Part shown: one piece after another, positions 1 to 7,000 of the stretch
Layout of the letters: every line of letters begins with the position of its first letter
How positions within the stretch are numbered: the first letter of the stretch is position 1
NCBI GenBank assembly: GCA_026785785.1
Contig: JAJAZI010000093.1
Coordinates: forward strand, 1-7,275
From: Microbacteriaceae bacterium
GTDB lineage: Bacteria > Actinomycetota > Actinomycetes > Actinomycetales > Microbacteriaceae
Reading direction: 5' to 3'
Length of the DNA stretch: 7,275 bases
Notes under the pieces: model-generated
Databases searched by the model: none
Told to the model about the DNA's origin: nothing
The model's input: only the letters and a program-made list of their open reading frames with translations
Made by a program: the position numbers and the translations under genes

Positions 1-183
1 CGCCTCGCATCCCGCCTCGCGATGTGGGGGCGGCGCCTCGTGGGCGACACCCTGCTCATCGCCAGGTCGGCGCTCGCCGTTCCGGAGAACACTGCGCCGG
101 ACGAGGTCAGGCTCGAGCCGGTCTTCACCGAGCTCATCGCCGCGCACACCCGCAGGATGGACGCGCTCGGCCTCACGGCGTAG
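1..183 (+). CDS. Ferritin-like / MiaE_2-type hydroxylase, C-terminal fragment
   Basis: Only the last 60 codons are present, in frame 1 from the left edge to TAG at 181-183; the start lies outside the window. The fragment is mostly helical in character. It carries an LAMWGRRLVGDTLL segment (residues 6-19 of the fragment) and ends with ELIAAHTRRMDALGL, which contains a His-Thr-Arg-Arg-Met core. I associate this ending with the actinobacterial ferritin-like family annotated as MiaE_2 or tRNA-hydroxylase-like, a presumed di-iron four-helix bundle. The His in AHTRRM could be a metal ligand, but the other ligands are upstream and unseen. The assignment rests on recall of the family's C-terminus and of its position near DUF3107 and adnAB in other Actinobacteria. 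Whether it really acts on tRNA is unknown. It converges on the membrane-protein gene at 525-235. That a coding frame ends here is near certain; the family name is moderate. Confidence 0.6.
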   Translation, partial: RLASRLAMWGRRLVGDTLLIARSALAVPENTAPDEVRLEPVFTELIAAHTRRMDALGLTA

Positions 184-184
184 C

Positions 185-214
185 GCATTCCGCCGCAGCG
201 TCGGACGGCAATGC
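185..214. terminator. Imperfect hairpin between converging genes
   Basis: The gap between the two convergent stop codons (183 on +, 235 on -) contains an inverted repeat. GCATT (185-189) pairs with AATGC (210-214), CCG (190-192) with CGG (206-208), and CCG (193-195) with CGG (202-204). That gives 11 pairs, one-base bulges at 205 and 209, and a six-base loop (196-201). No T-run follows on either strand, so it would be an atypical actinobacterial-style terminator that could serve both genes. Its placement is the main support. High GC makes chance hairpins common. Confidence 0.35.
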
Positions 215-234
215 CGCTCACACGCCGCGCGGTA

Positions 235-525
235 TTACGAGCGCGACAGGGTGGCGAGCAGCCGTGCGTCGGCTTCCCGGCGCCAGAGGGGGAGCAGGGC
301 GCCGGCCGCGACCGGTGCCAGTGCGGACAGGGCCAGCGTCACGCCCCAGATCCAGCCTCCATCAAAGCGCATTCCGAACCAGGTGAGCAGGGCCCACACG
401 GCGGCGCCCACAGCTATCGCGATCGCGGGCAGCAGAAGCACCCCGTGGGTCTCTCGGCCGGGCAGCGCGTAGCGCGCGATCGCTCCAATGCTGGCTGCGG
501 CGATGCAGACGAAGAAAAGCTCCAT
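235..525 (-). CDS. Small three-helix membrane protein, unknown function
   Basis: This encodes a 96-residue protein starting at ATG 525 (minus strand) and ending at 235. I do not recognise a characterised family. Three hydrophobic stretches are visible at about residues 3-21, 29-51 and 58-81. They are separated by a short loop with charged residues (PGRETHG, 22-28) and another (MRFDGG, 52-57). The tail is charged (RREADARLL, 82-90) and probably cytoplasmic. The reading frame is open further upstream to 612, but that extension would overlap the DUF3107 gene and reads as a polar, Ser/Arg-rich shadow, so the Met directly before the hydrophobic segment is chosen. No Shine-Dalgarno is visible; the start lies 10 bases after the DUF3107 stop, which suggests translational coupling. 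Hydropathy pattern and gene packing support a real gene. Confidence 0.7.
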   Translation of the reverse strand: MELFFVCIAAASIGAIARYALPGRETHGVLLLPAIAIAVGAAVWALLTWFGMRFDGGWIWGVTLALSALAPVAAGALLPLWRREADARLLATLSRS

Positions 526-535
526 GGCTAGTGGG

Positions 536-760
536 TCACGCCACGAAACCGACACGCCGTGACGTGTCGGAGCCGATCTCGACATACCCGAGTGCGGCGG
601 TCGGGATGACATACAGCTTGCCCTTGTCGTCCTTGAGGGAGATGTAGGGGCTCTTCGCCTCGAGGGCGGTCGCGACTAACTTCTCGATCTCGCCCGCGCT
701 CTGCGATGACTCGAAGTTGATCTCGCGGGGCGAGTTGGTAATGCCGATACGAATGTCCAC
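536..760 (-). CDS. DUF3107 family protein
   Basis: This encodes a 74-residue soluble protein beginning at GTG 760 (minus strand). The opening MDIRIGITNSPREI, the central SQSAGEIEKLV helix (residues 20-30) and the ending YVEIGSDTSRRVGF (59-72) match my recollection of DUF3107, a small actinobacterial family whose mycobacterial member is TB9.4. The predicted order is strand, strand, helix, two strands, then a short helix and a final strand. The length is normal for the family and the start has no room for an extension, because a -10-like TAATCT sits only six bases upstream. No function is established. It is transcribed divergently from the adnAB genes and is probably co-transcribed with the membrane-protein gene just downstream. 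No signal peptide, membrane segment or cysteine is present. Confidence 0.9.
   Translation of the reverse strand: MDIRIGITNSPREINFESSQSAGEIEKLVATALEAKSPYISLKDDKGKLYVIPTAALGYVEIGSDTSRRVGFVA
549..570 (-). other. Perfect 8-bp hairpin with short T tract, possible attenuator
   Basis: Read on the minus strand, CCGACACG (570-563) and CGTGTCGG (556-549) form a perfect eight-pair stem closing a six-base loop, followed at once by TTT (548-546). It lies inside the last codons of the DUF3107 gene, spanning its Ser-Asp-Thr-Ser-Arg-Arg-Val-Gly codons. It ends 23 bases before the ATG of the membrane-protein gene. It could reduce read-through or affect translation of the second gene. The T tract is short, and the conserved protein sequence could produce the stem by chance. 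Confidence 0.4.
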
Positions 761-772
761 CTGCTCAGATTA
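760..772 (-). promoter_or_regulatory. Putative leaderless promoter of the DUF3107 gene
   Basis: On the minus strand the hexamer TAATCT (772-767), which fits the actinobacterial -10 pattern TAnnnT, is followed by six bases and then GTG at 760. Transcription starting the usual 6-7 bases after the -10 would begin at the start codon itself. There is no convincing Shine-Dalgarno at a workable distance and no good -35 hexamer at 16-18 bp spacing. Leaderless mRNAs are frequent in Actinobacteria. The call is inferred from spacing alone. Confidence 0.4.
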
Positions 773-869
773 CGACATAGTTCACTGCCTGCCCGGACCG
801 TTCGTTGTGAGCGCAACCGCGCGCGTGGCCGACGCTGCGATGTCGGTGGCAGCGGCTAGCTTGGGTCGG
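761..869. promoter_or_regulatory. Divergent intergenic region
   Basis: This 109-bp stretch separates the DUF3107 gene from adnA. Beyond the two -10-like hexamers it holds a weak inverted repeat CCGAC/GTCGG (829-833 and 842-846, eight-base loop). No SOS-box-like sequence or other recognised operator is seen. The adnA frame is open through the whole region, so part of it could encode an N-terminal extension if GTG 807 or ATG 840 is used. Confidence 0.5.
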
Positions 870-872
870 GTG
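857..872 (+). promoter_or_regulatory. Putative leaderless promoter and start of adnA
   Basis: TAGCTT (857-862) fits the TAnnnT -10 pattern and is followed by seven bases, GGGTCGG, then GTG at 870. This mirrors the arrangement on the opposite strand for the DUF3107 gene. No AGGAGG-like site precedes GTG 870, ATG 840 or GTG 807, so a leaderless start is the simplest reading. The candidate -35 (CTGCGA, 835-840) is weak. The site decides the start I assign to adnA. Confidence 0.35.
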
Positions 873-3800
873 AGCATCAGCGGATTCCAGCGGCAGGGCG
901 CGGCCGCCCCGACGTCCGCGACCGCATCCGGCGTTCCCTCACCCGCCGGCGTCGAGCTCGACCGCTCCCAGCGCGCGGTCGTCGACCTCGCTGACGATGC
1001 ATCCGCCGCGGTCATCGGTGCCCCGGGTTCCGGGAAGACGACGACGCTGATCGAACTGGTCGCGAACCGGGTTCTCGACCGGGCCTTCGCACCGGAGGAG
1101 GTGCTCGCCCTCACTCCGAGCCGAAGCTCGGCAACGAGGCTGCGCGACATCCTCGCCCTACGCCTCGCGGTGCCGACGAATGGACCGCTCGCGCGCAGCA
1201 TCAACTCCCTCGCGTTCGAGATCGTCGGCCACGCCGCCACTCTCGCCGGCGGAGAGGCGCCGCGCCTGATCACCGGCGGGGAGCAGGACCACGACATGGC
1301 CCAGTTGCTCGCGGGTCACCTCGAAGACGGCACCGGGCCGGCCTGGCCGGAACTGCTCGGGCCACGGGTGCGCGCGCTGCGCGGGTTCCGCACCGAGCTG
1401 CGCGACCTGCTCATGCGAATCACGGAATACGGCGTCTCCACCACCGCGTTGCGGGCGCTCGCCGCCGAACACGGCCGGGCCGAGTGGGCGGCTGCCGCCG
1501 AGTTCTTCGACGAGTACCTGCAGGTGAGCGGGTGGCTGCGCCCGGGCCAGTGCGACTCGAGCGAGCTCGTGAACCGCGCTGCGGCCGCGCTCGAGTCGGG
1601 CGAGGTCAGCGCGCGCGTCGGGGGCCTGCGCCTGGTCGTCGTCGACGACATGCAGGAGGCCACAGCGTCGACGCTCACCCTGCTGCGCGGCTTCGCCCGG
1701 CGCGGCGTCGCGATCGTCGCGCTCGGGGATCCGGATGTCGCCGCAAACGCGTTCCGCGGAGGCGAGCCCGATGCACTCGGCCGGCTGTCGAGCCTGCTGC
1801 GGCTGCCGAGGGCCGAGACCCACTACCTGCGGTCGGTTCACCGACAGGGGCCGGTGCTGCGCACCCTGACCTCCGCGGTCGTCGCGCGGATCGGTACCGC
1901 GGCCGCCGGTCCCCAGCGGGCAGCGGCGAGCGTGCCGAGTGCGGATGCTGCGTTGGACGCCGCCGTCCCGGCCCCCGACAACCCGAGCCCCTCAGAACCC
2001 GCCACCGGTGCCCTCCTGAAGCCGATCGTGCGCATCGAAGCGGCGACGCCGTCGCGGGAGTGGGCCGCGATCGCGCGGGTGCTGCGCCAGCGCCACCTCA
2101 TCGACGGCATCGGACTGAACTCGATGGCCGTTGTGGTGCGCAGCGGCGCGCAGGTGCCCGTCGTGGCCAGGGCGCTGGCCCTAGCCGACGTGCCGACCCG
2201 CACCGCGGTCGGCGGGCGGCCCCTGCGCGAGGACCAATCGGCGAGGGGCCTGCTCGCCGTCGTCGACATCGGGATGGGCAGAACGGCGATGACGCCCGAC
2301 CTCGCCGTCGACCTGCTGCTCAGCCCGTTCGGCGGGCTCGACCGGCTCGGCCTGCGCCGGCTGCGCCTCGCGTTGCGCGCCGAGGAGCTTGCCGGCGGCG
2401 GCACCCGCCAGAGCGACGTGCTGCTCGTCGAGGGACTCGCCGCGCCCGGCCGCTTCACGACCATCGACCACCGCGTCGCCCGAAACGCCGACCGGCTCGC
2501 CCAGACCCTCGCCTCCGTCGGCGAGCTCGCGGCGGGCGGCGGCACCGTCGAGGAGCTGCTCTGGCACGCCTGGGAGCGCAGTGCACTGTCCGCGCCGTGG
2601 CTCGCTCAGGCACTGGGCGCCGGAATCACTGCGGCCGAAGCCAACCGCAACCTCGACGGCATCGTTGCCCTGTTTACCGCGGCCAAGCGCTTCGTCGAAC
2701 GCCAGCCCGGCGCCCCCGCGAGCGTCTTCCTCGACTCGGTGCTCGACGCGGAGGTGCCCGAAGACACGCTCTCGCCGCAGTCCTCCGGCGACGCGGTGCT
2801 CGTCACGACCGCGTCCGGCGTGGTCGGCCTCGAGTTCGACGTCGTCGTGGTTGCCGGCGTGCAGGAGGGAATCTGGCCGAACCTGCGGCTGCGCGGCTCG
2901 CTGCTCGGCGCCCAGCAGCTCGTCGAGGCCGTCACCGGCCAGGCCGACACCCCCATCGACGCGCGCCGGCTCGTGCTGCACGATGAGCTGCGGATGTTCG
3001 CGCTTGCCGTGTCCCGCGCCCGCCGCCAGGTTGTGGTTGCCGCGGTGGCGAGCGACGACGAGGCGCCGAGCGTCTTCTTCAGCTTCCTCCCGCCCGACGT
3101 TCCCGTGACCGACACCTCCGCGATGCCGCCGTTGTCGCTACGCGGCTTCACCGGTCGGCTGCGCCGCGAGCTCGTGCAGCCGAACCGGGCACAGCCCGAG
3201 CGCGCCGCCGCGGCATCCGCACTCGCCCACCTCGCGATCGAGGGGGTGCCCGGCGCCAGTCCCGACGAGTGGCTCGGGCTTCTGCCGCCGTCGACCACCG
3301 AGTTGCTCTACCTCGACGACGAGAGCATTCCGGTCTCCCCGTCGGCGCTCGGCTCGTTCGAGGACTCCCCGCTCGACTGGTTCATCGGCTCGGTCGCCGG
3401 CACCCAGGCCAGCAGCGCGATGGCTCTCGGCACGATCATCCACTGGGCGATGGAGACCGCGACCGACGCGAGCGTCGACTCCCTGTTCCGGGCGATCGAG
3501 GGCCGCTGGGGTGAGCTGCTGTTCGAATCCCCGTGGATGTCCGAGCACCAGAAGGTCGCGGCCCGCCGCCTCGCCGCGGGCGTAGCCGACTACCTCGCCG
3601 ACTTCGACCGCGACGGCAAAGCGCTGGTCGCCGCCGAGGGACGATTCCAGCTCGAGATCGGGCGGGCCACCGTGAACGGCTCGATCGACCGGGTCGAGCG
3701 TGCGGCCGACGGATCAGTCGTAATCGTCGACCTCAAGACCGGTCGGGCGATCACGAGGCAGAACGAGATCGACGAGCATCCGCAGCTGGGCGCCTACCAA

Positions 3801-4094
3801 CTCGCCTACGCCGATGGCAAGCTCGACGAGTTTCTTGACGCGCTCGGCGCCCACAGCGGCGGGGGAGCGAAGCTGCTGTTCGTCAAGGAAGGGGTGCGGG
3901 GCAAAAGCTACCGGGTCGCCGAGCAGGCGCAGCTCAACGCCGAGGCGCTCGACGGATTCCGTCGACGGATCAGCCAGGCGGCGACGCTGATGGCCGCGGC
4001 CGAGTTCAGGGGAGCGGTGGACCTGACCGGCTGGGGCGCCTCGGTCGATTCCGCGGCGAAGCTCCACCGGGTGAAGGCGGTATCCAGTGACTGA
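870..4094 (+). CDS. adnA: AdnA subunit of the AdnAB DNA-end-resecting helicase-nuclease
   Basis: This encodes 1074 residues if GTG 870 is the start; in-frame ATG 840 and GTG 807 are alternatives. Its partner is AdnB, with which it unwinds and degrades double-strand DNA ends in the cytoplasm. The N-terminal half is a UvrD-type superfamily 1 motor: Walker A GAPGSGKTT (50-58), motif Ia LTPSR (81-85), motif II VVVDDMQE (256-263), motif III GDPDVAANAFRG (286-297), motif IV HR (324-325), a degenerate motif V around 646-655 and motif VI AVSRAR (713-718). A Pro/Ala-rich linker lies at about 342-382. The C-terminal RecB-like nuclease keeps the His of GTIIHWAME (H858), D940 in SIDRVE, VDLKTG (D954, K956) and the Q972-x3-Y976 motif. 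Motif III lacks the usual Gln and motif V lacks the His and Lys, so the motor is probably weak or vestigial, as known for mycobacterial AdnA. Length, domain order and the adjoining adnB support the name. AddB is less likely because a recognisable, complete UvrD-like motor frame is present. Confidence 0.9.
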   Translation: MSISGFQRQGAAAPTSATASGVPSPAGVELDRSQRAVVDLADDASAAVIGAPGSGKTTTLIELVANRVLDRAFAPEEVLALTPSRSSATRLRDILALRLAVPTNGPLARSINSLAFEIVGHAATLAGGEAPRLITGGEQDHDMAQLLAGHLEDGTGPAWPELLGPRVRALRGFRTELRDLLMRITEYGVSTTALRALAAEHGRAEWAAAAEFFDEYLQVSGWLRPGQCDSSELVNRAAAALESGEVSARVGGLRLVVVDDMQEATASTLTLLRGFARRGVAIVALGDPDVAANAFRGGEPDALGRLSSLLRLPRAETHYLRSVHRQGPVLRTLTSAVVARIGTAAAGPQRAAASVPSADAALDAAVPAPDNPSPSEPATGALLKPIVRIEAATPSREWAAIARVLRQRHLIDGIGLNSMAVVVRSGAQVPVVARALALADVPTRTAVGGRPLREDQSARGLLAVVDIGMGRTAMTPDLAVDLLLSPFGGLDRLGLRRLRLALRAEELAGGGTRQSDVLLVEGLAAPGRFTTIDHRVARNADRLAQTLASVGELAAGGGTVEELLWHAWERSALSAPWLAQALGAGITAAEANRNLDGIVALFTAAKRFVERQPGAPASVFLDSVLDAEVPEDTLSPQSSGDAVLVTTASGVVGLEFDVVVVAGVQEGIWPNLRLRGSLLGAQQLVEAVTGQADTPIDARRLVLHDELRMFALAVSRARRQVVVAAVASDDEAPSVFFSFLPPDVPVTDTSAMPPLSLRGFTGRLRRELVQPNRAQPERAAAASALAHLAIEGVPGASPDEWLGLLPPSTTELLYLDDESIPVSPSALGSFEDSPLDWFIGSVAGTQASSAMALGTIIHWAMETATDASVDSLFRAIEGRWGELLFESPWMSEHQKVAARRLAAGVADYLADFDRDGKALVAAEGRFQLEIGRATVNGSIDRVERAADGSVVIVDLKTGRAITRQNEIDEHPQLGAYQLAYADGKLDEFLDALGAHSGGGAKLLFVKEGVRGKSYRVAEQAQLNAEALDGFRRRISQAATLMAAAEFRGAVDLTGWGASVDSAAKLHRVKAVSSD
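4074..4080 (+). promoter_or_regulatory. Shine-Dalgarno site of adnB
   Basis: AAGGCGG matches AAGGAGG at six of seven positions and lies six bases before GTG 4087, inside the last codons of adnA. It is the best ribosome binding site in the window. It selects GTG 4087 over the later in-frame GTG at 4141, which has no comparable site. Confidence 0.75.
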
Positions 4095-7000
4095 TGGCAA
4101 CCAGCAGGGCGGCACCCAGCAGGGCGCGGGGCGGCGGCAGGTGAGCGCCTACGACATCGCCGACGCGCTCCGGCAGCCGCGGCCGACCGAGCAGCAGCGC
4201 GCCGTCATCGAGGCCGAACTCGCACCGGCGCTCGTCATCGCGGGGGCGGGCAGCGGTAAGACCGAGACGATGGCCAACCGGGTGCTGTGGCTCTTGGCCA
4301 ACGGCCACGCGACCGCCGGGCAGGTTCTCGGCCTCACATTCACCCGCAAGGCGGCCGGCGAGCTCGCCACCCGCATCCGCGAGCGCATCGCCCAGCTCGC
4401 CGAGAAAGGTCTCGTCGCGGGCGACTACGACGCGTTCGACCCGCCGCTGGTCGCCACCTACAACTCGTTCGCCAATACGATCTTCCGCGACAACGCGATT
4501 CTGCTCGGGCGGGAGAGCGACGGCGCCGTGCTGGGCGAGGCATCGGCCTGGCAGCTCGCCCGGCGCATCGTCGTCGCGAGCGGCGACGAGCGGCTCGCCG
4601 GCCTCGGCCGCTCGGTCGACACCCTCACCAAAGACATGCTCACCCTCAGCCGGGCGATCAGCGAGAACGTGGTCGACGCTGCCGACGTCGTCGCGATGGC
4701 CGAGCGCTTCGCGGCGGTCGCCGACCTGCCGCTCGGCGGCACGGGCGCCTACGCCGAGGTCGACAAGCTCGCGGCGAAGGTCGGCGCCCTGCCGGTTCTC
4801 GTCGAGCTTGCCGCCGAGTTCGCCGCGACCAAGAGGGCGCGCGGCTTCGTGGAGTACTCCGACCAGGTGGCGCTCGCGCTCGAGATCGTGCGCGGCGTGC
4901 CCACGGTCGTTGCCGACTTCCGCGACCGTTACCGCATCGTGCTGCTCGACGAATACCAGGACACCTCCGTCGTGCAGACCTGGCTGCTCGCCGAGCTCTT
5001 CGCCGACCACGCCGTGATGGCCGTCGGCGACCCGAACCAGTCGATCTACGGCTGGCGCGGCGCGAGTGCCGCGAACCTCGAGGGCTTCGGGCGGCAGTTC
5101 GGCGCGGCGGATGCCAGCGGCGTGCAGCAGTTCGCCCTCTCGACGAGTTGGCGCAACGGCCACGACATCCTCGCAGTCGCGAACGCCATCGTCGAGCCGC
5201 TCGCGGGGGAGAGCGCGGTTCGGGTGGAGCGCCTCGAGGCCTCCCCCGCGGCATCCGACGTCAGGGTCGAGGTGATGTTCGAGCAGACGCTCGCCGAGGA
5301 GGCCGACGCGGCTGCCCGCTGGCTGCGCTACCAGTTCGCTACGGCGCCGGGCACCTGGGCGAAGGACAAGCCGGCCGCCGATTCCCCACCGAGCGCCTCG
5401 ATGCTGTTCCGGGCCCGCAAGACACAGGGTGTATTCATCGACGCGCTGCGCCGACACGGGGTGCCGTTCCACGTGCTCGGCGTCGGCGGGCTGCTGGCCG
5501 AGCCGGAAATCGCCGACCTCGTCTGCGCCCTCACGGTCGTCGGCGACCCGTCGGCGGGCTCCGAACTCGTGCGCCTGCTCGCCGGGGCGCACTGGCGGGT
5601 CGGGGTGCGCGACCTCAAAGCGCTCGGGCGGGTCGCCGCCTGGCTCGCGGGCCGCGACTACGCCCAGAAGCCGCTGGACGACGACCTGCGCACCCTGCTG
5701 CGCAACTCGGTCGCCGACGGCGAGGGCGGGTCGATCGTCGACGCGCTCGACTTCGTCGCCACCGCCAGACCCGGCCACGGCGCGCTCGGCGCGTTCAGCG
5801 AGCTGGGGCTTACGCGACTGCGCTCCGCCGGGCAGACCTTCGCCCGGCTGCGCGCCCGGTCCGGGCTCGACCTGCTCGACTTCGTCACCTTCGTCGAGCA
5901 GGAGCTCCGCCTCGACATCGAGGTGATCGCGAACGAGACCCATTCGCTCGGCGGGGCCAACATGGACGCGTTCTTCGACGCGCTGTCCGGCTACCTCGCG
6001 GTCGACGAGTCCGCCTCGCTCAGCGGATTCCTCGGCTGGCTGCGCGAGGCCGAGTGGCGCGATGGCCTCGCCCCGCGGCCGGAGGAGCCGGAACCGGGCA
6101 CAGTGCAGCTGATGACGATCCACGGGGCGAAGGGGCTCGAGCATGACATCGTGGTGGTGCCGCGGATGGTGTCCGGTGAGCTGCCGGGCACCCCGGGAGA
6201 CGGCTACACCGGCTGGCTGGCCTATGGCACGCTGCCCTACGAGTTCCGCGGCGACGCGGCCGAGCTGCCGGTCTTCGACTGGCAGAGCGCCGAGACTCGC
6301 AAGGAGCTCGTGGCCGCGCAGAAGCTGTTCTCGGAGCAGGTTCGCGCGAGGCACGAACTCGAGGAACGCCGACTCGCCTACGTCGCCGTTACCCGCGCCC
6401 GGCACGCATTGCTGCTCACCGGGTCGTTCTGGGCGAGCCAGACCAAGCCGCGAACGCCGAGCCAGTTCCTGCTGCCGCTCGCCGAGTCAGGGGTGATCGG
6501 GCCGCTCCCCGAGGCTCCAGACGAGGAGAAAAACCCTGCCGGCGACGTCGTCGACACCCTCACCTGGCCACTCGACCCGCTCGGCGACCGTCGTGTGCGG
6601 GTCGAGCGGGCCGCCGGTGCGGTGCGGGCCGCGGCTCCCGGCGACGAGGGCCGCTGGGCGCGTGACCTCGATCTGCTACTCGAGGAGCGGCGCCGCCGCC
6701 TGCGTGAGGGGGCCGTCGTCGACGTGCCCAGCCGGGTCTCCGCATCCCGGTTCAAGGACTTCGTCACCGACCCGGCCGCAGTCGCGGCGAGCCTGCGCCG
6801 GCCGATGCCCGAGCGCCCGTACCGGGCCACCCGACTCGGCACCCTGTTCCACGAGTGGGTTGAGCAGCGCTACGGCGTCGGCGGAGCCACCGACGTGATC
6901 GACGCACTCGCGCGAGAGATCGACGACGACGACGCCCCGGTCGAGCTTGAGGAGCTCGACCGGCTCAAGCGCACTTTCGAGCGGTCGCCCTGGGCGGGCC

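Noticed and set aside
211..531. Plus-strand open frame opposite the small membrane protein
   Set aside because: The minus-strand product has a clear three-segment hydrophobic pattern, whereas the plus-strand translation is Gly/Arg/Gln-rich without domain features.
526..612. N-terminal extension of the membrane protein to 612
   Set aside because: It overlaps the well-supported DUF3107 gene in another frame and encodes a polar Ser/Arg-rich stretch unlike the rest of the protein.
804..817. LacI-operator-like GTTGTGAGCGCAAC in the divergent region
   Set aside because: Only one half resembles a LacI-family site and the symmetric arms are four bases, which is within chance expectation.
717..869. 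N-terminal extension of adnA to ATG 717
   Set aside because: It would run antisense through the start of the DUF3107 gene. The extra residues show no family similarity, and a better-placed start exists at 870.
1484..2986. A 500-codon plus-strand frame inside adnA
   Set aside because: This is an Arg/Ala/Pro-rich shadow of adnA, with no motif and no ribosome binding site.
4287..6146. A 619-codon plus-strand frame inside adnB
   Set aside because: It is in a shifted frame and extremely Arg/Ala-rich, typical of an out-of-frame reading of high-GC coding sequence. The adnB frame through the same region has all expected motifs.
4006..6405. A 799-codon open frame on the minus strand opposite adnB
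   Set aside because: It lies antisense to a gene with complete helicase motifs. Its open length follows from the G/C-rich third positions of adnB, and the translation is an Arg/Gly/Glu-rich mixture with no recognisable domain.
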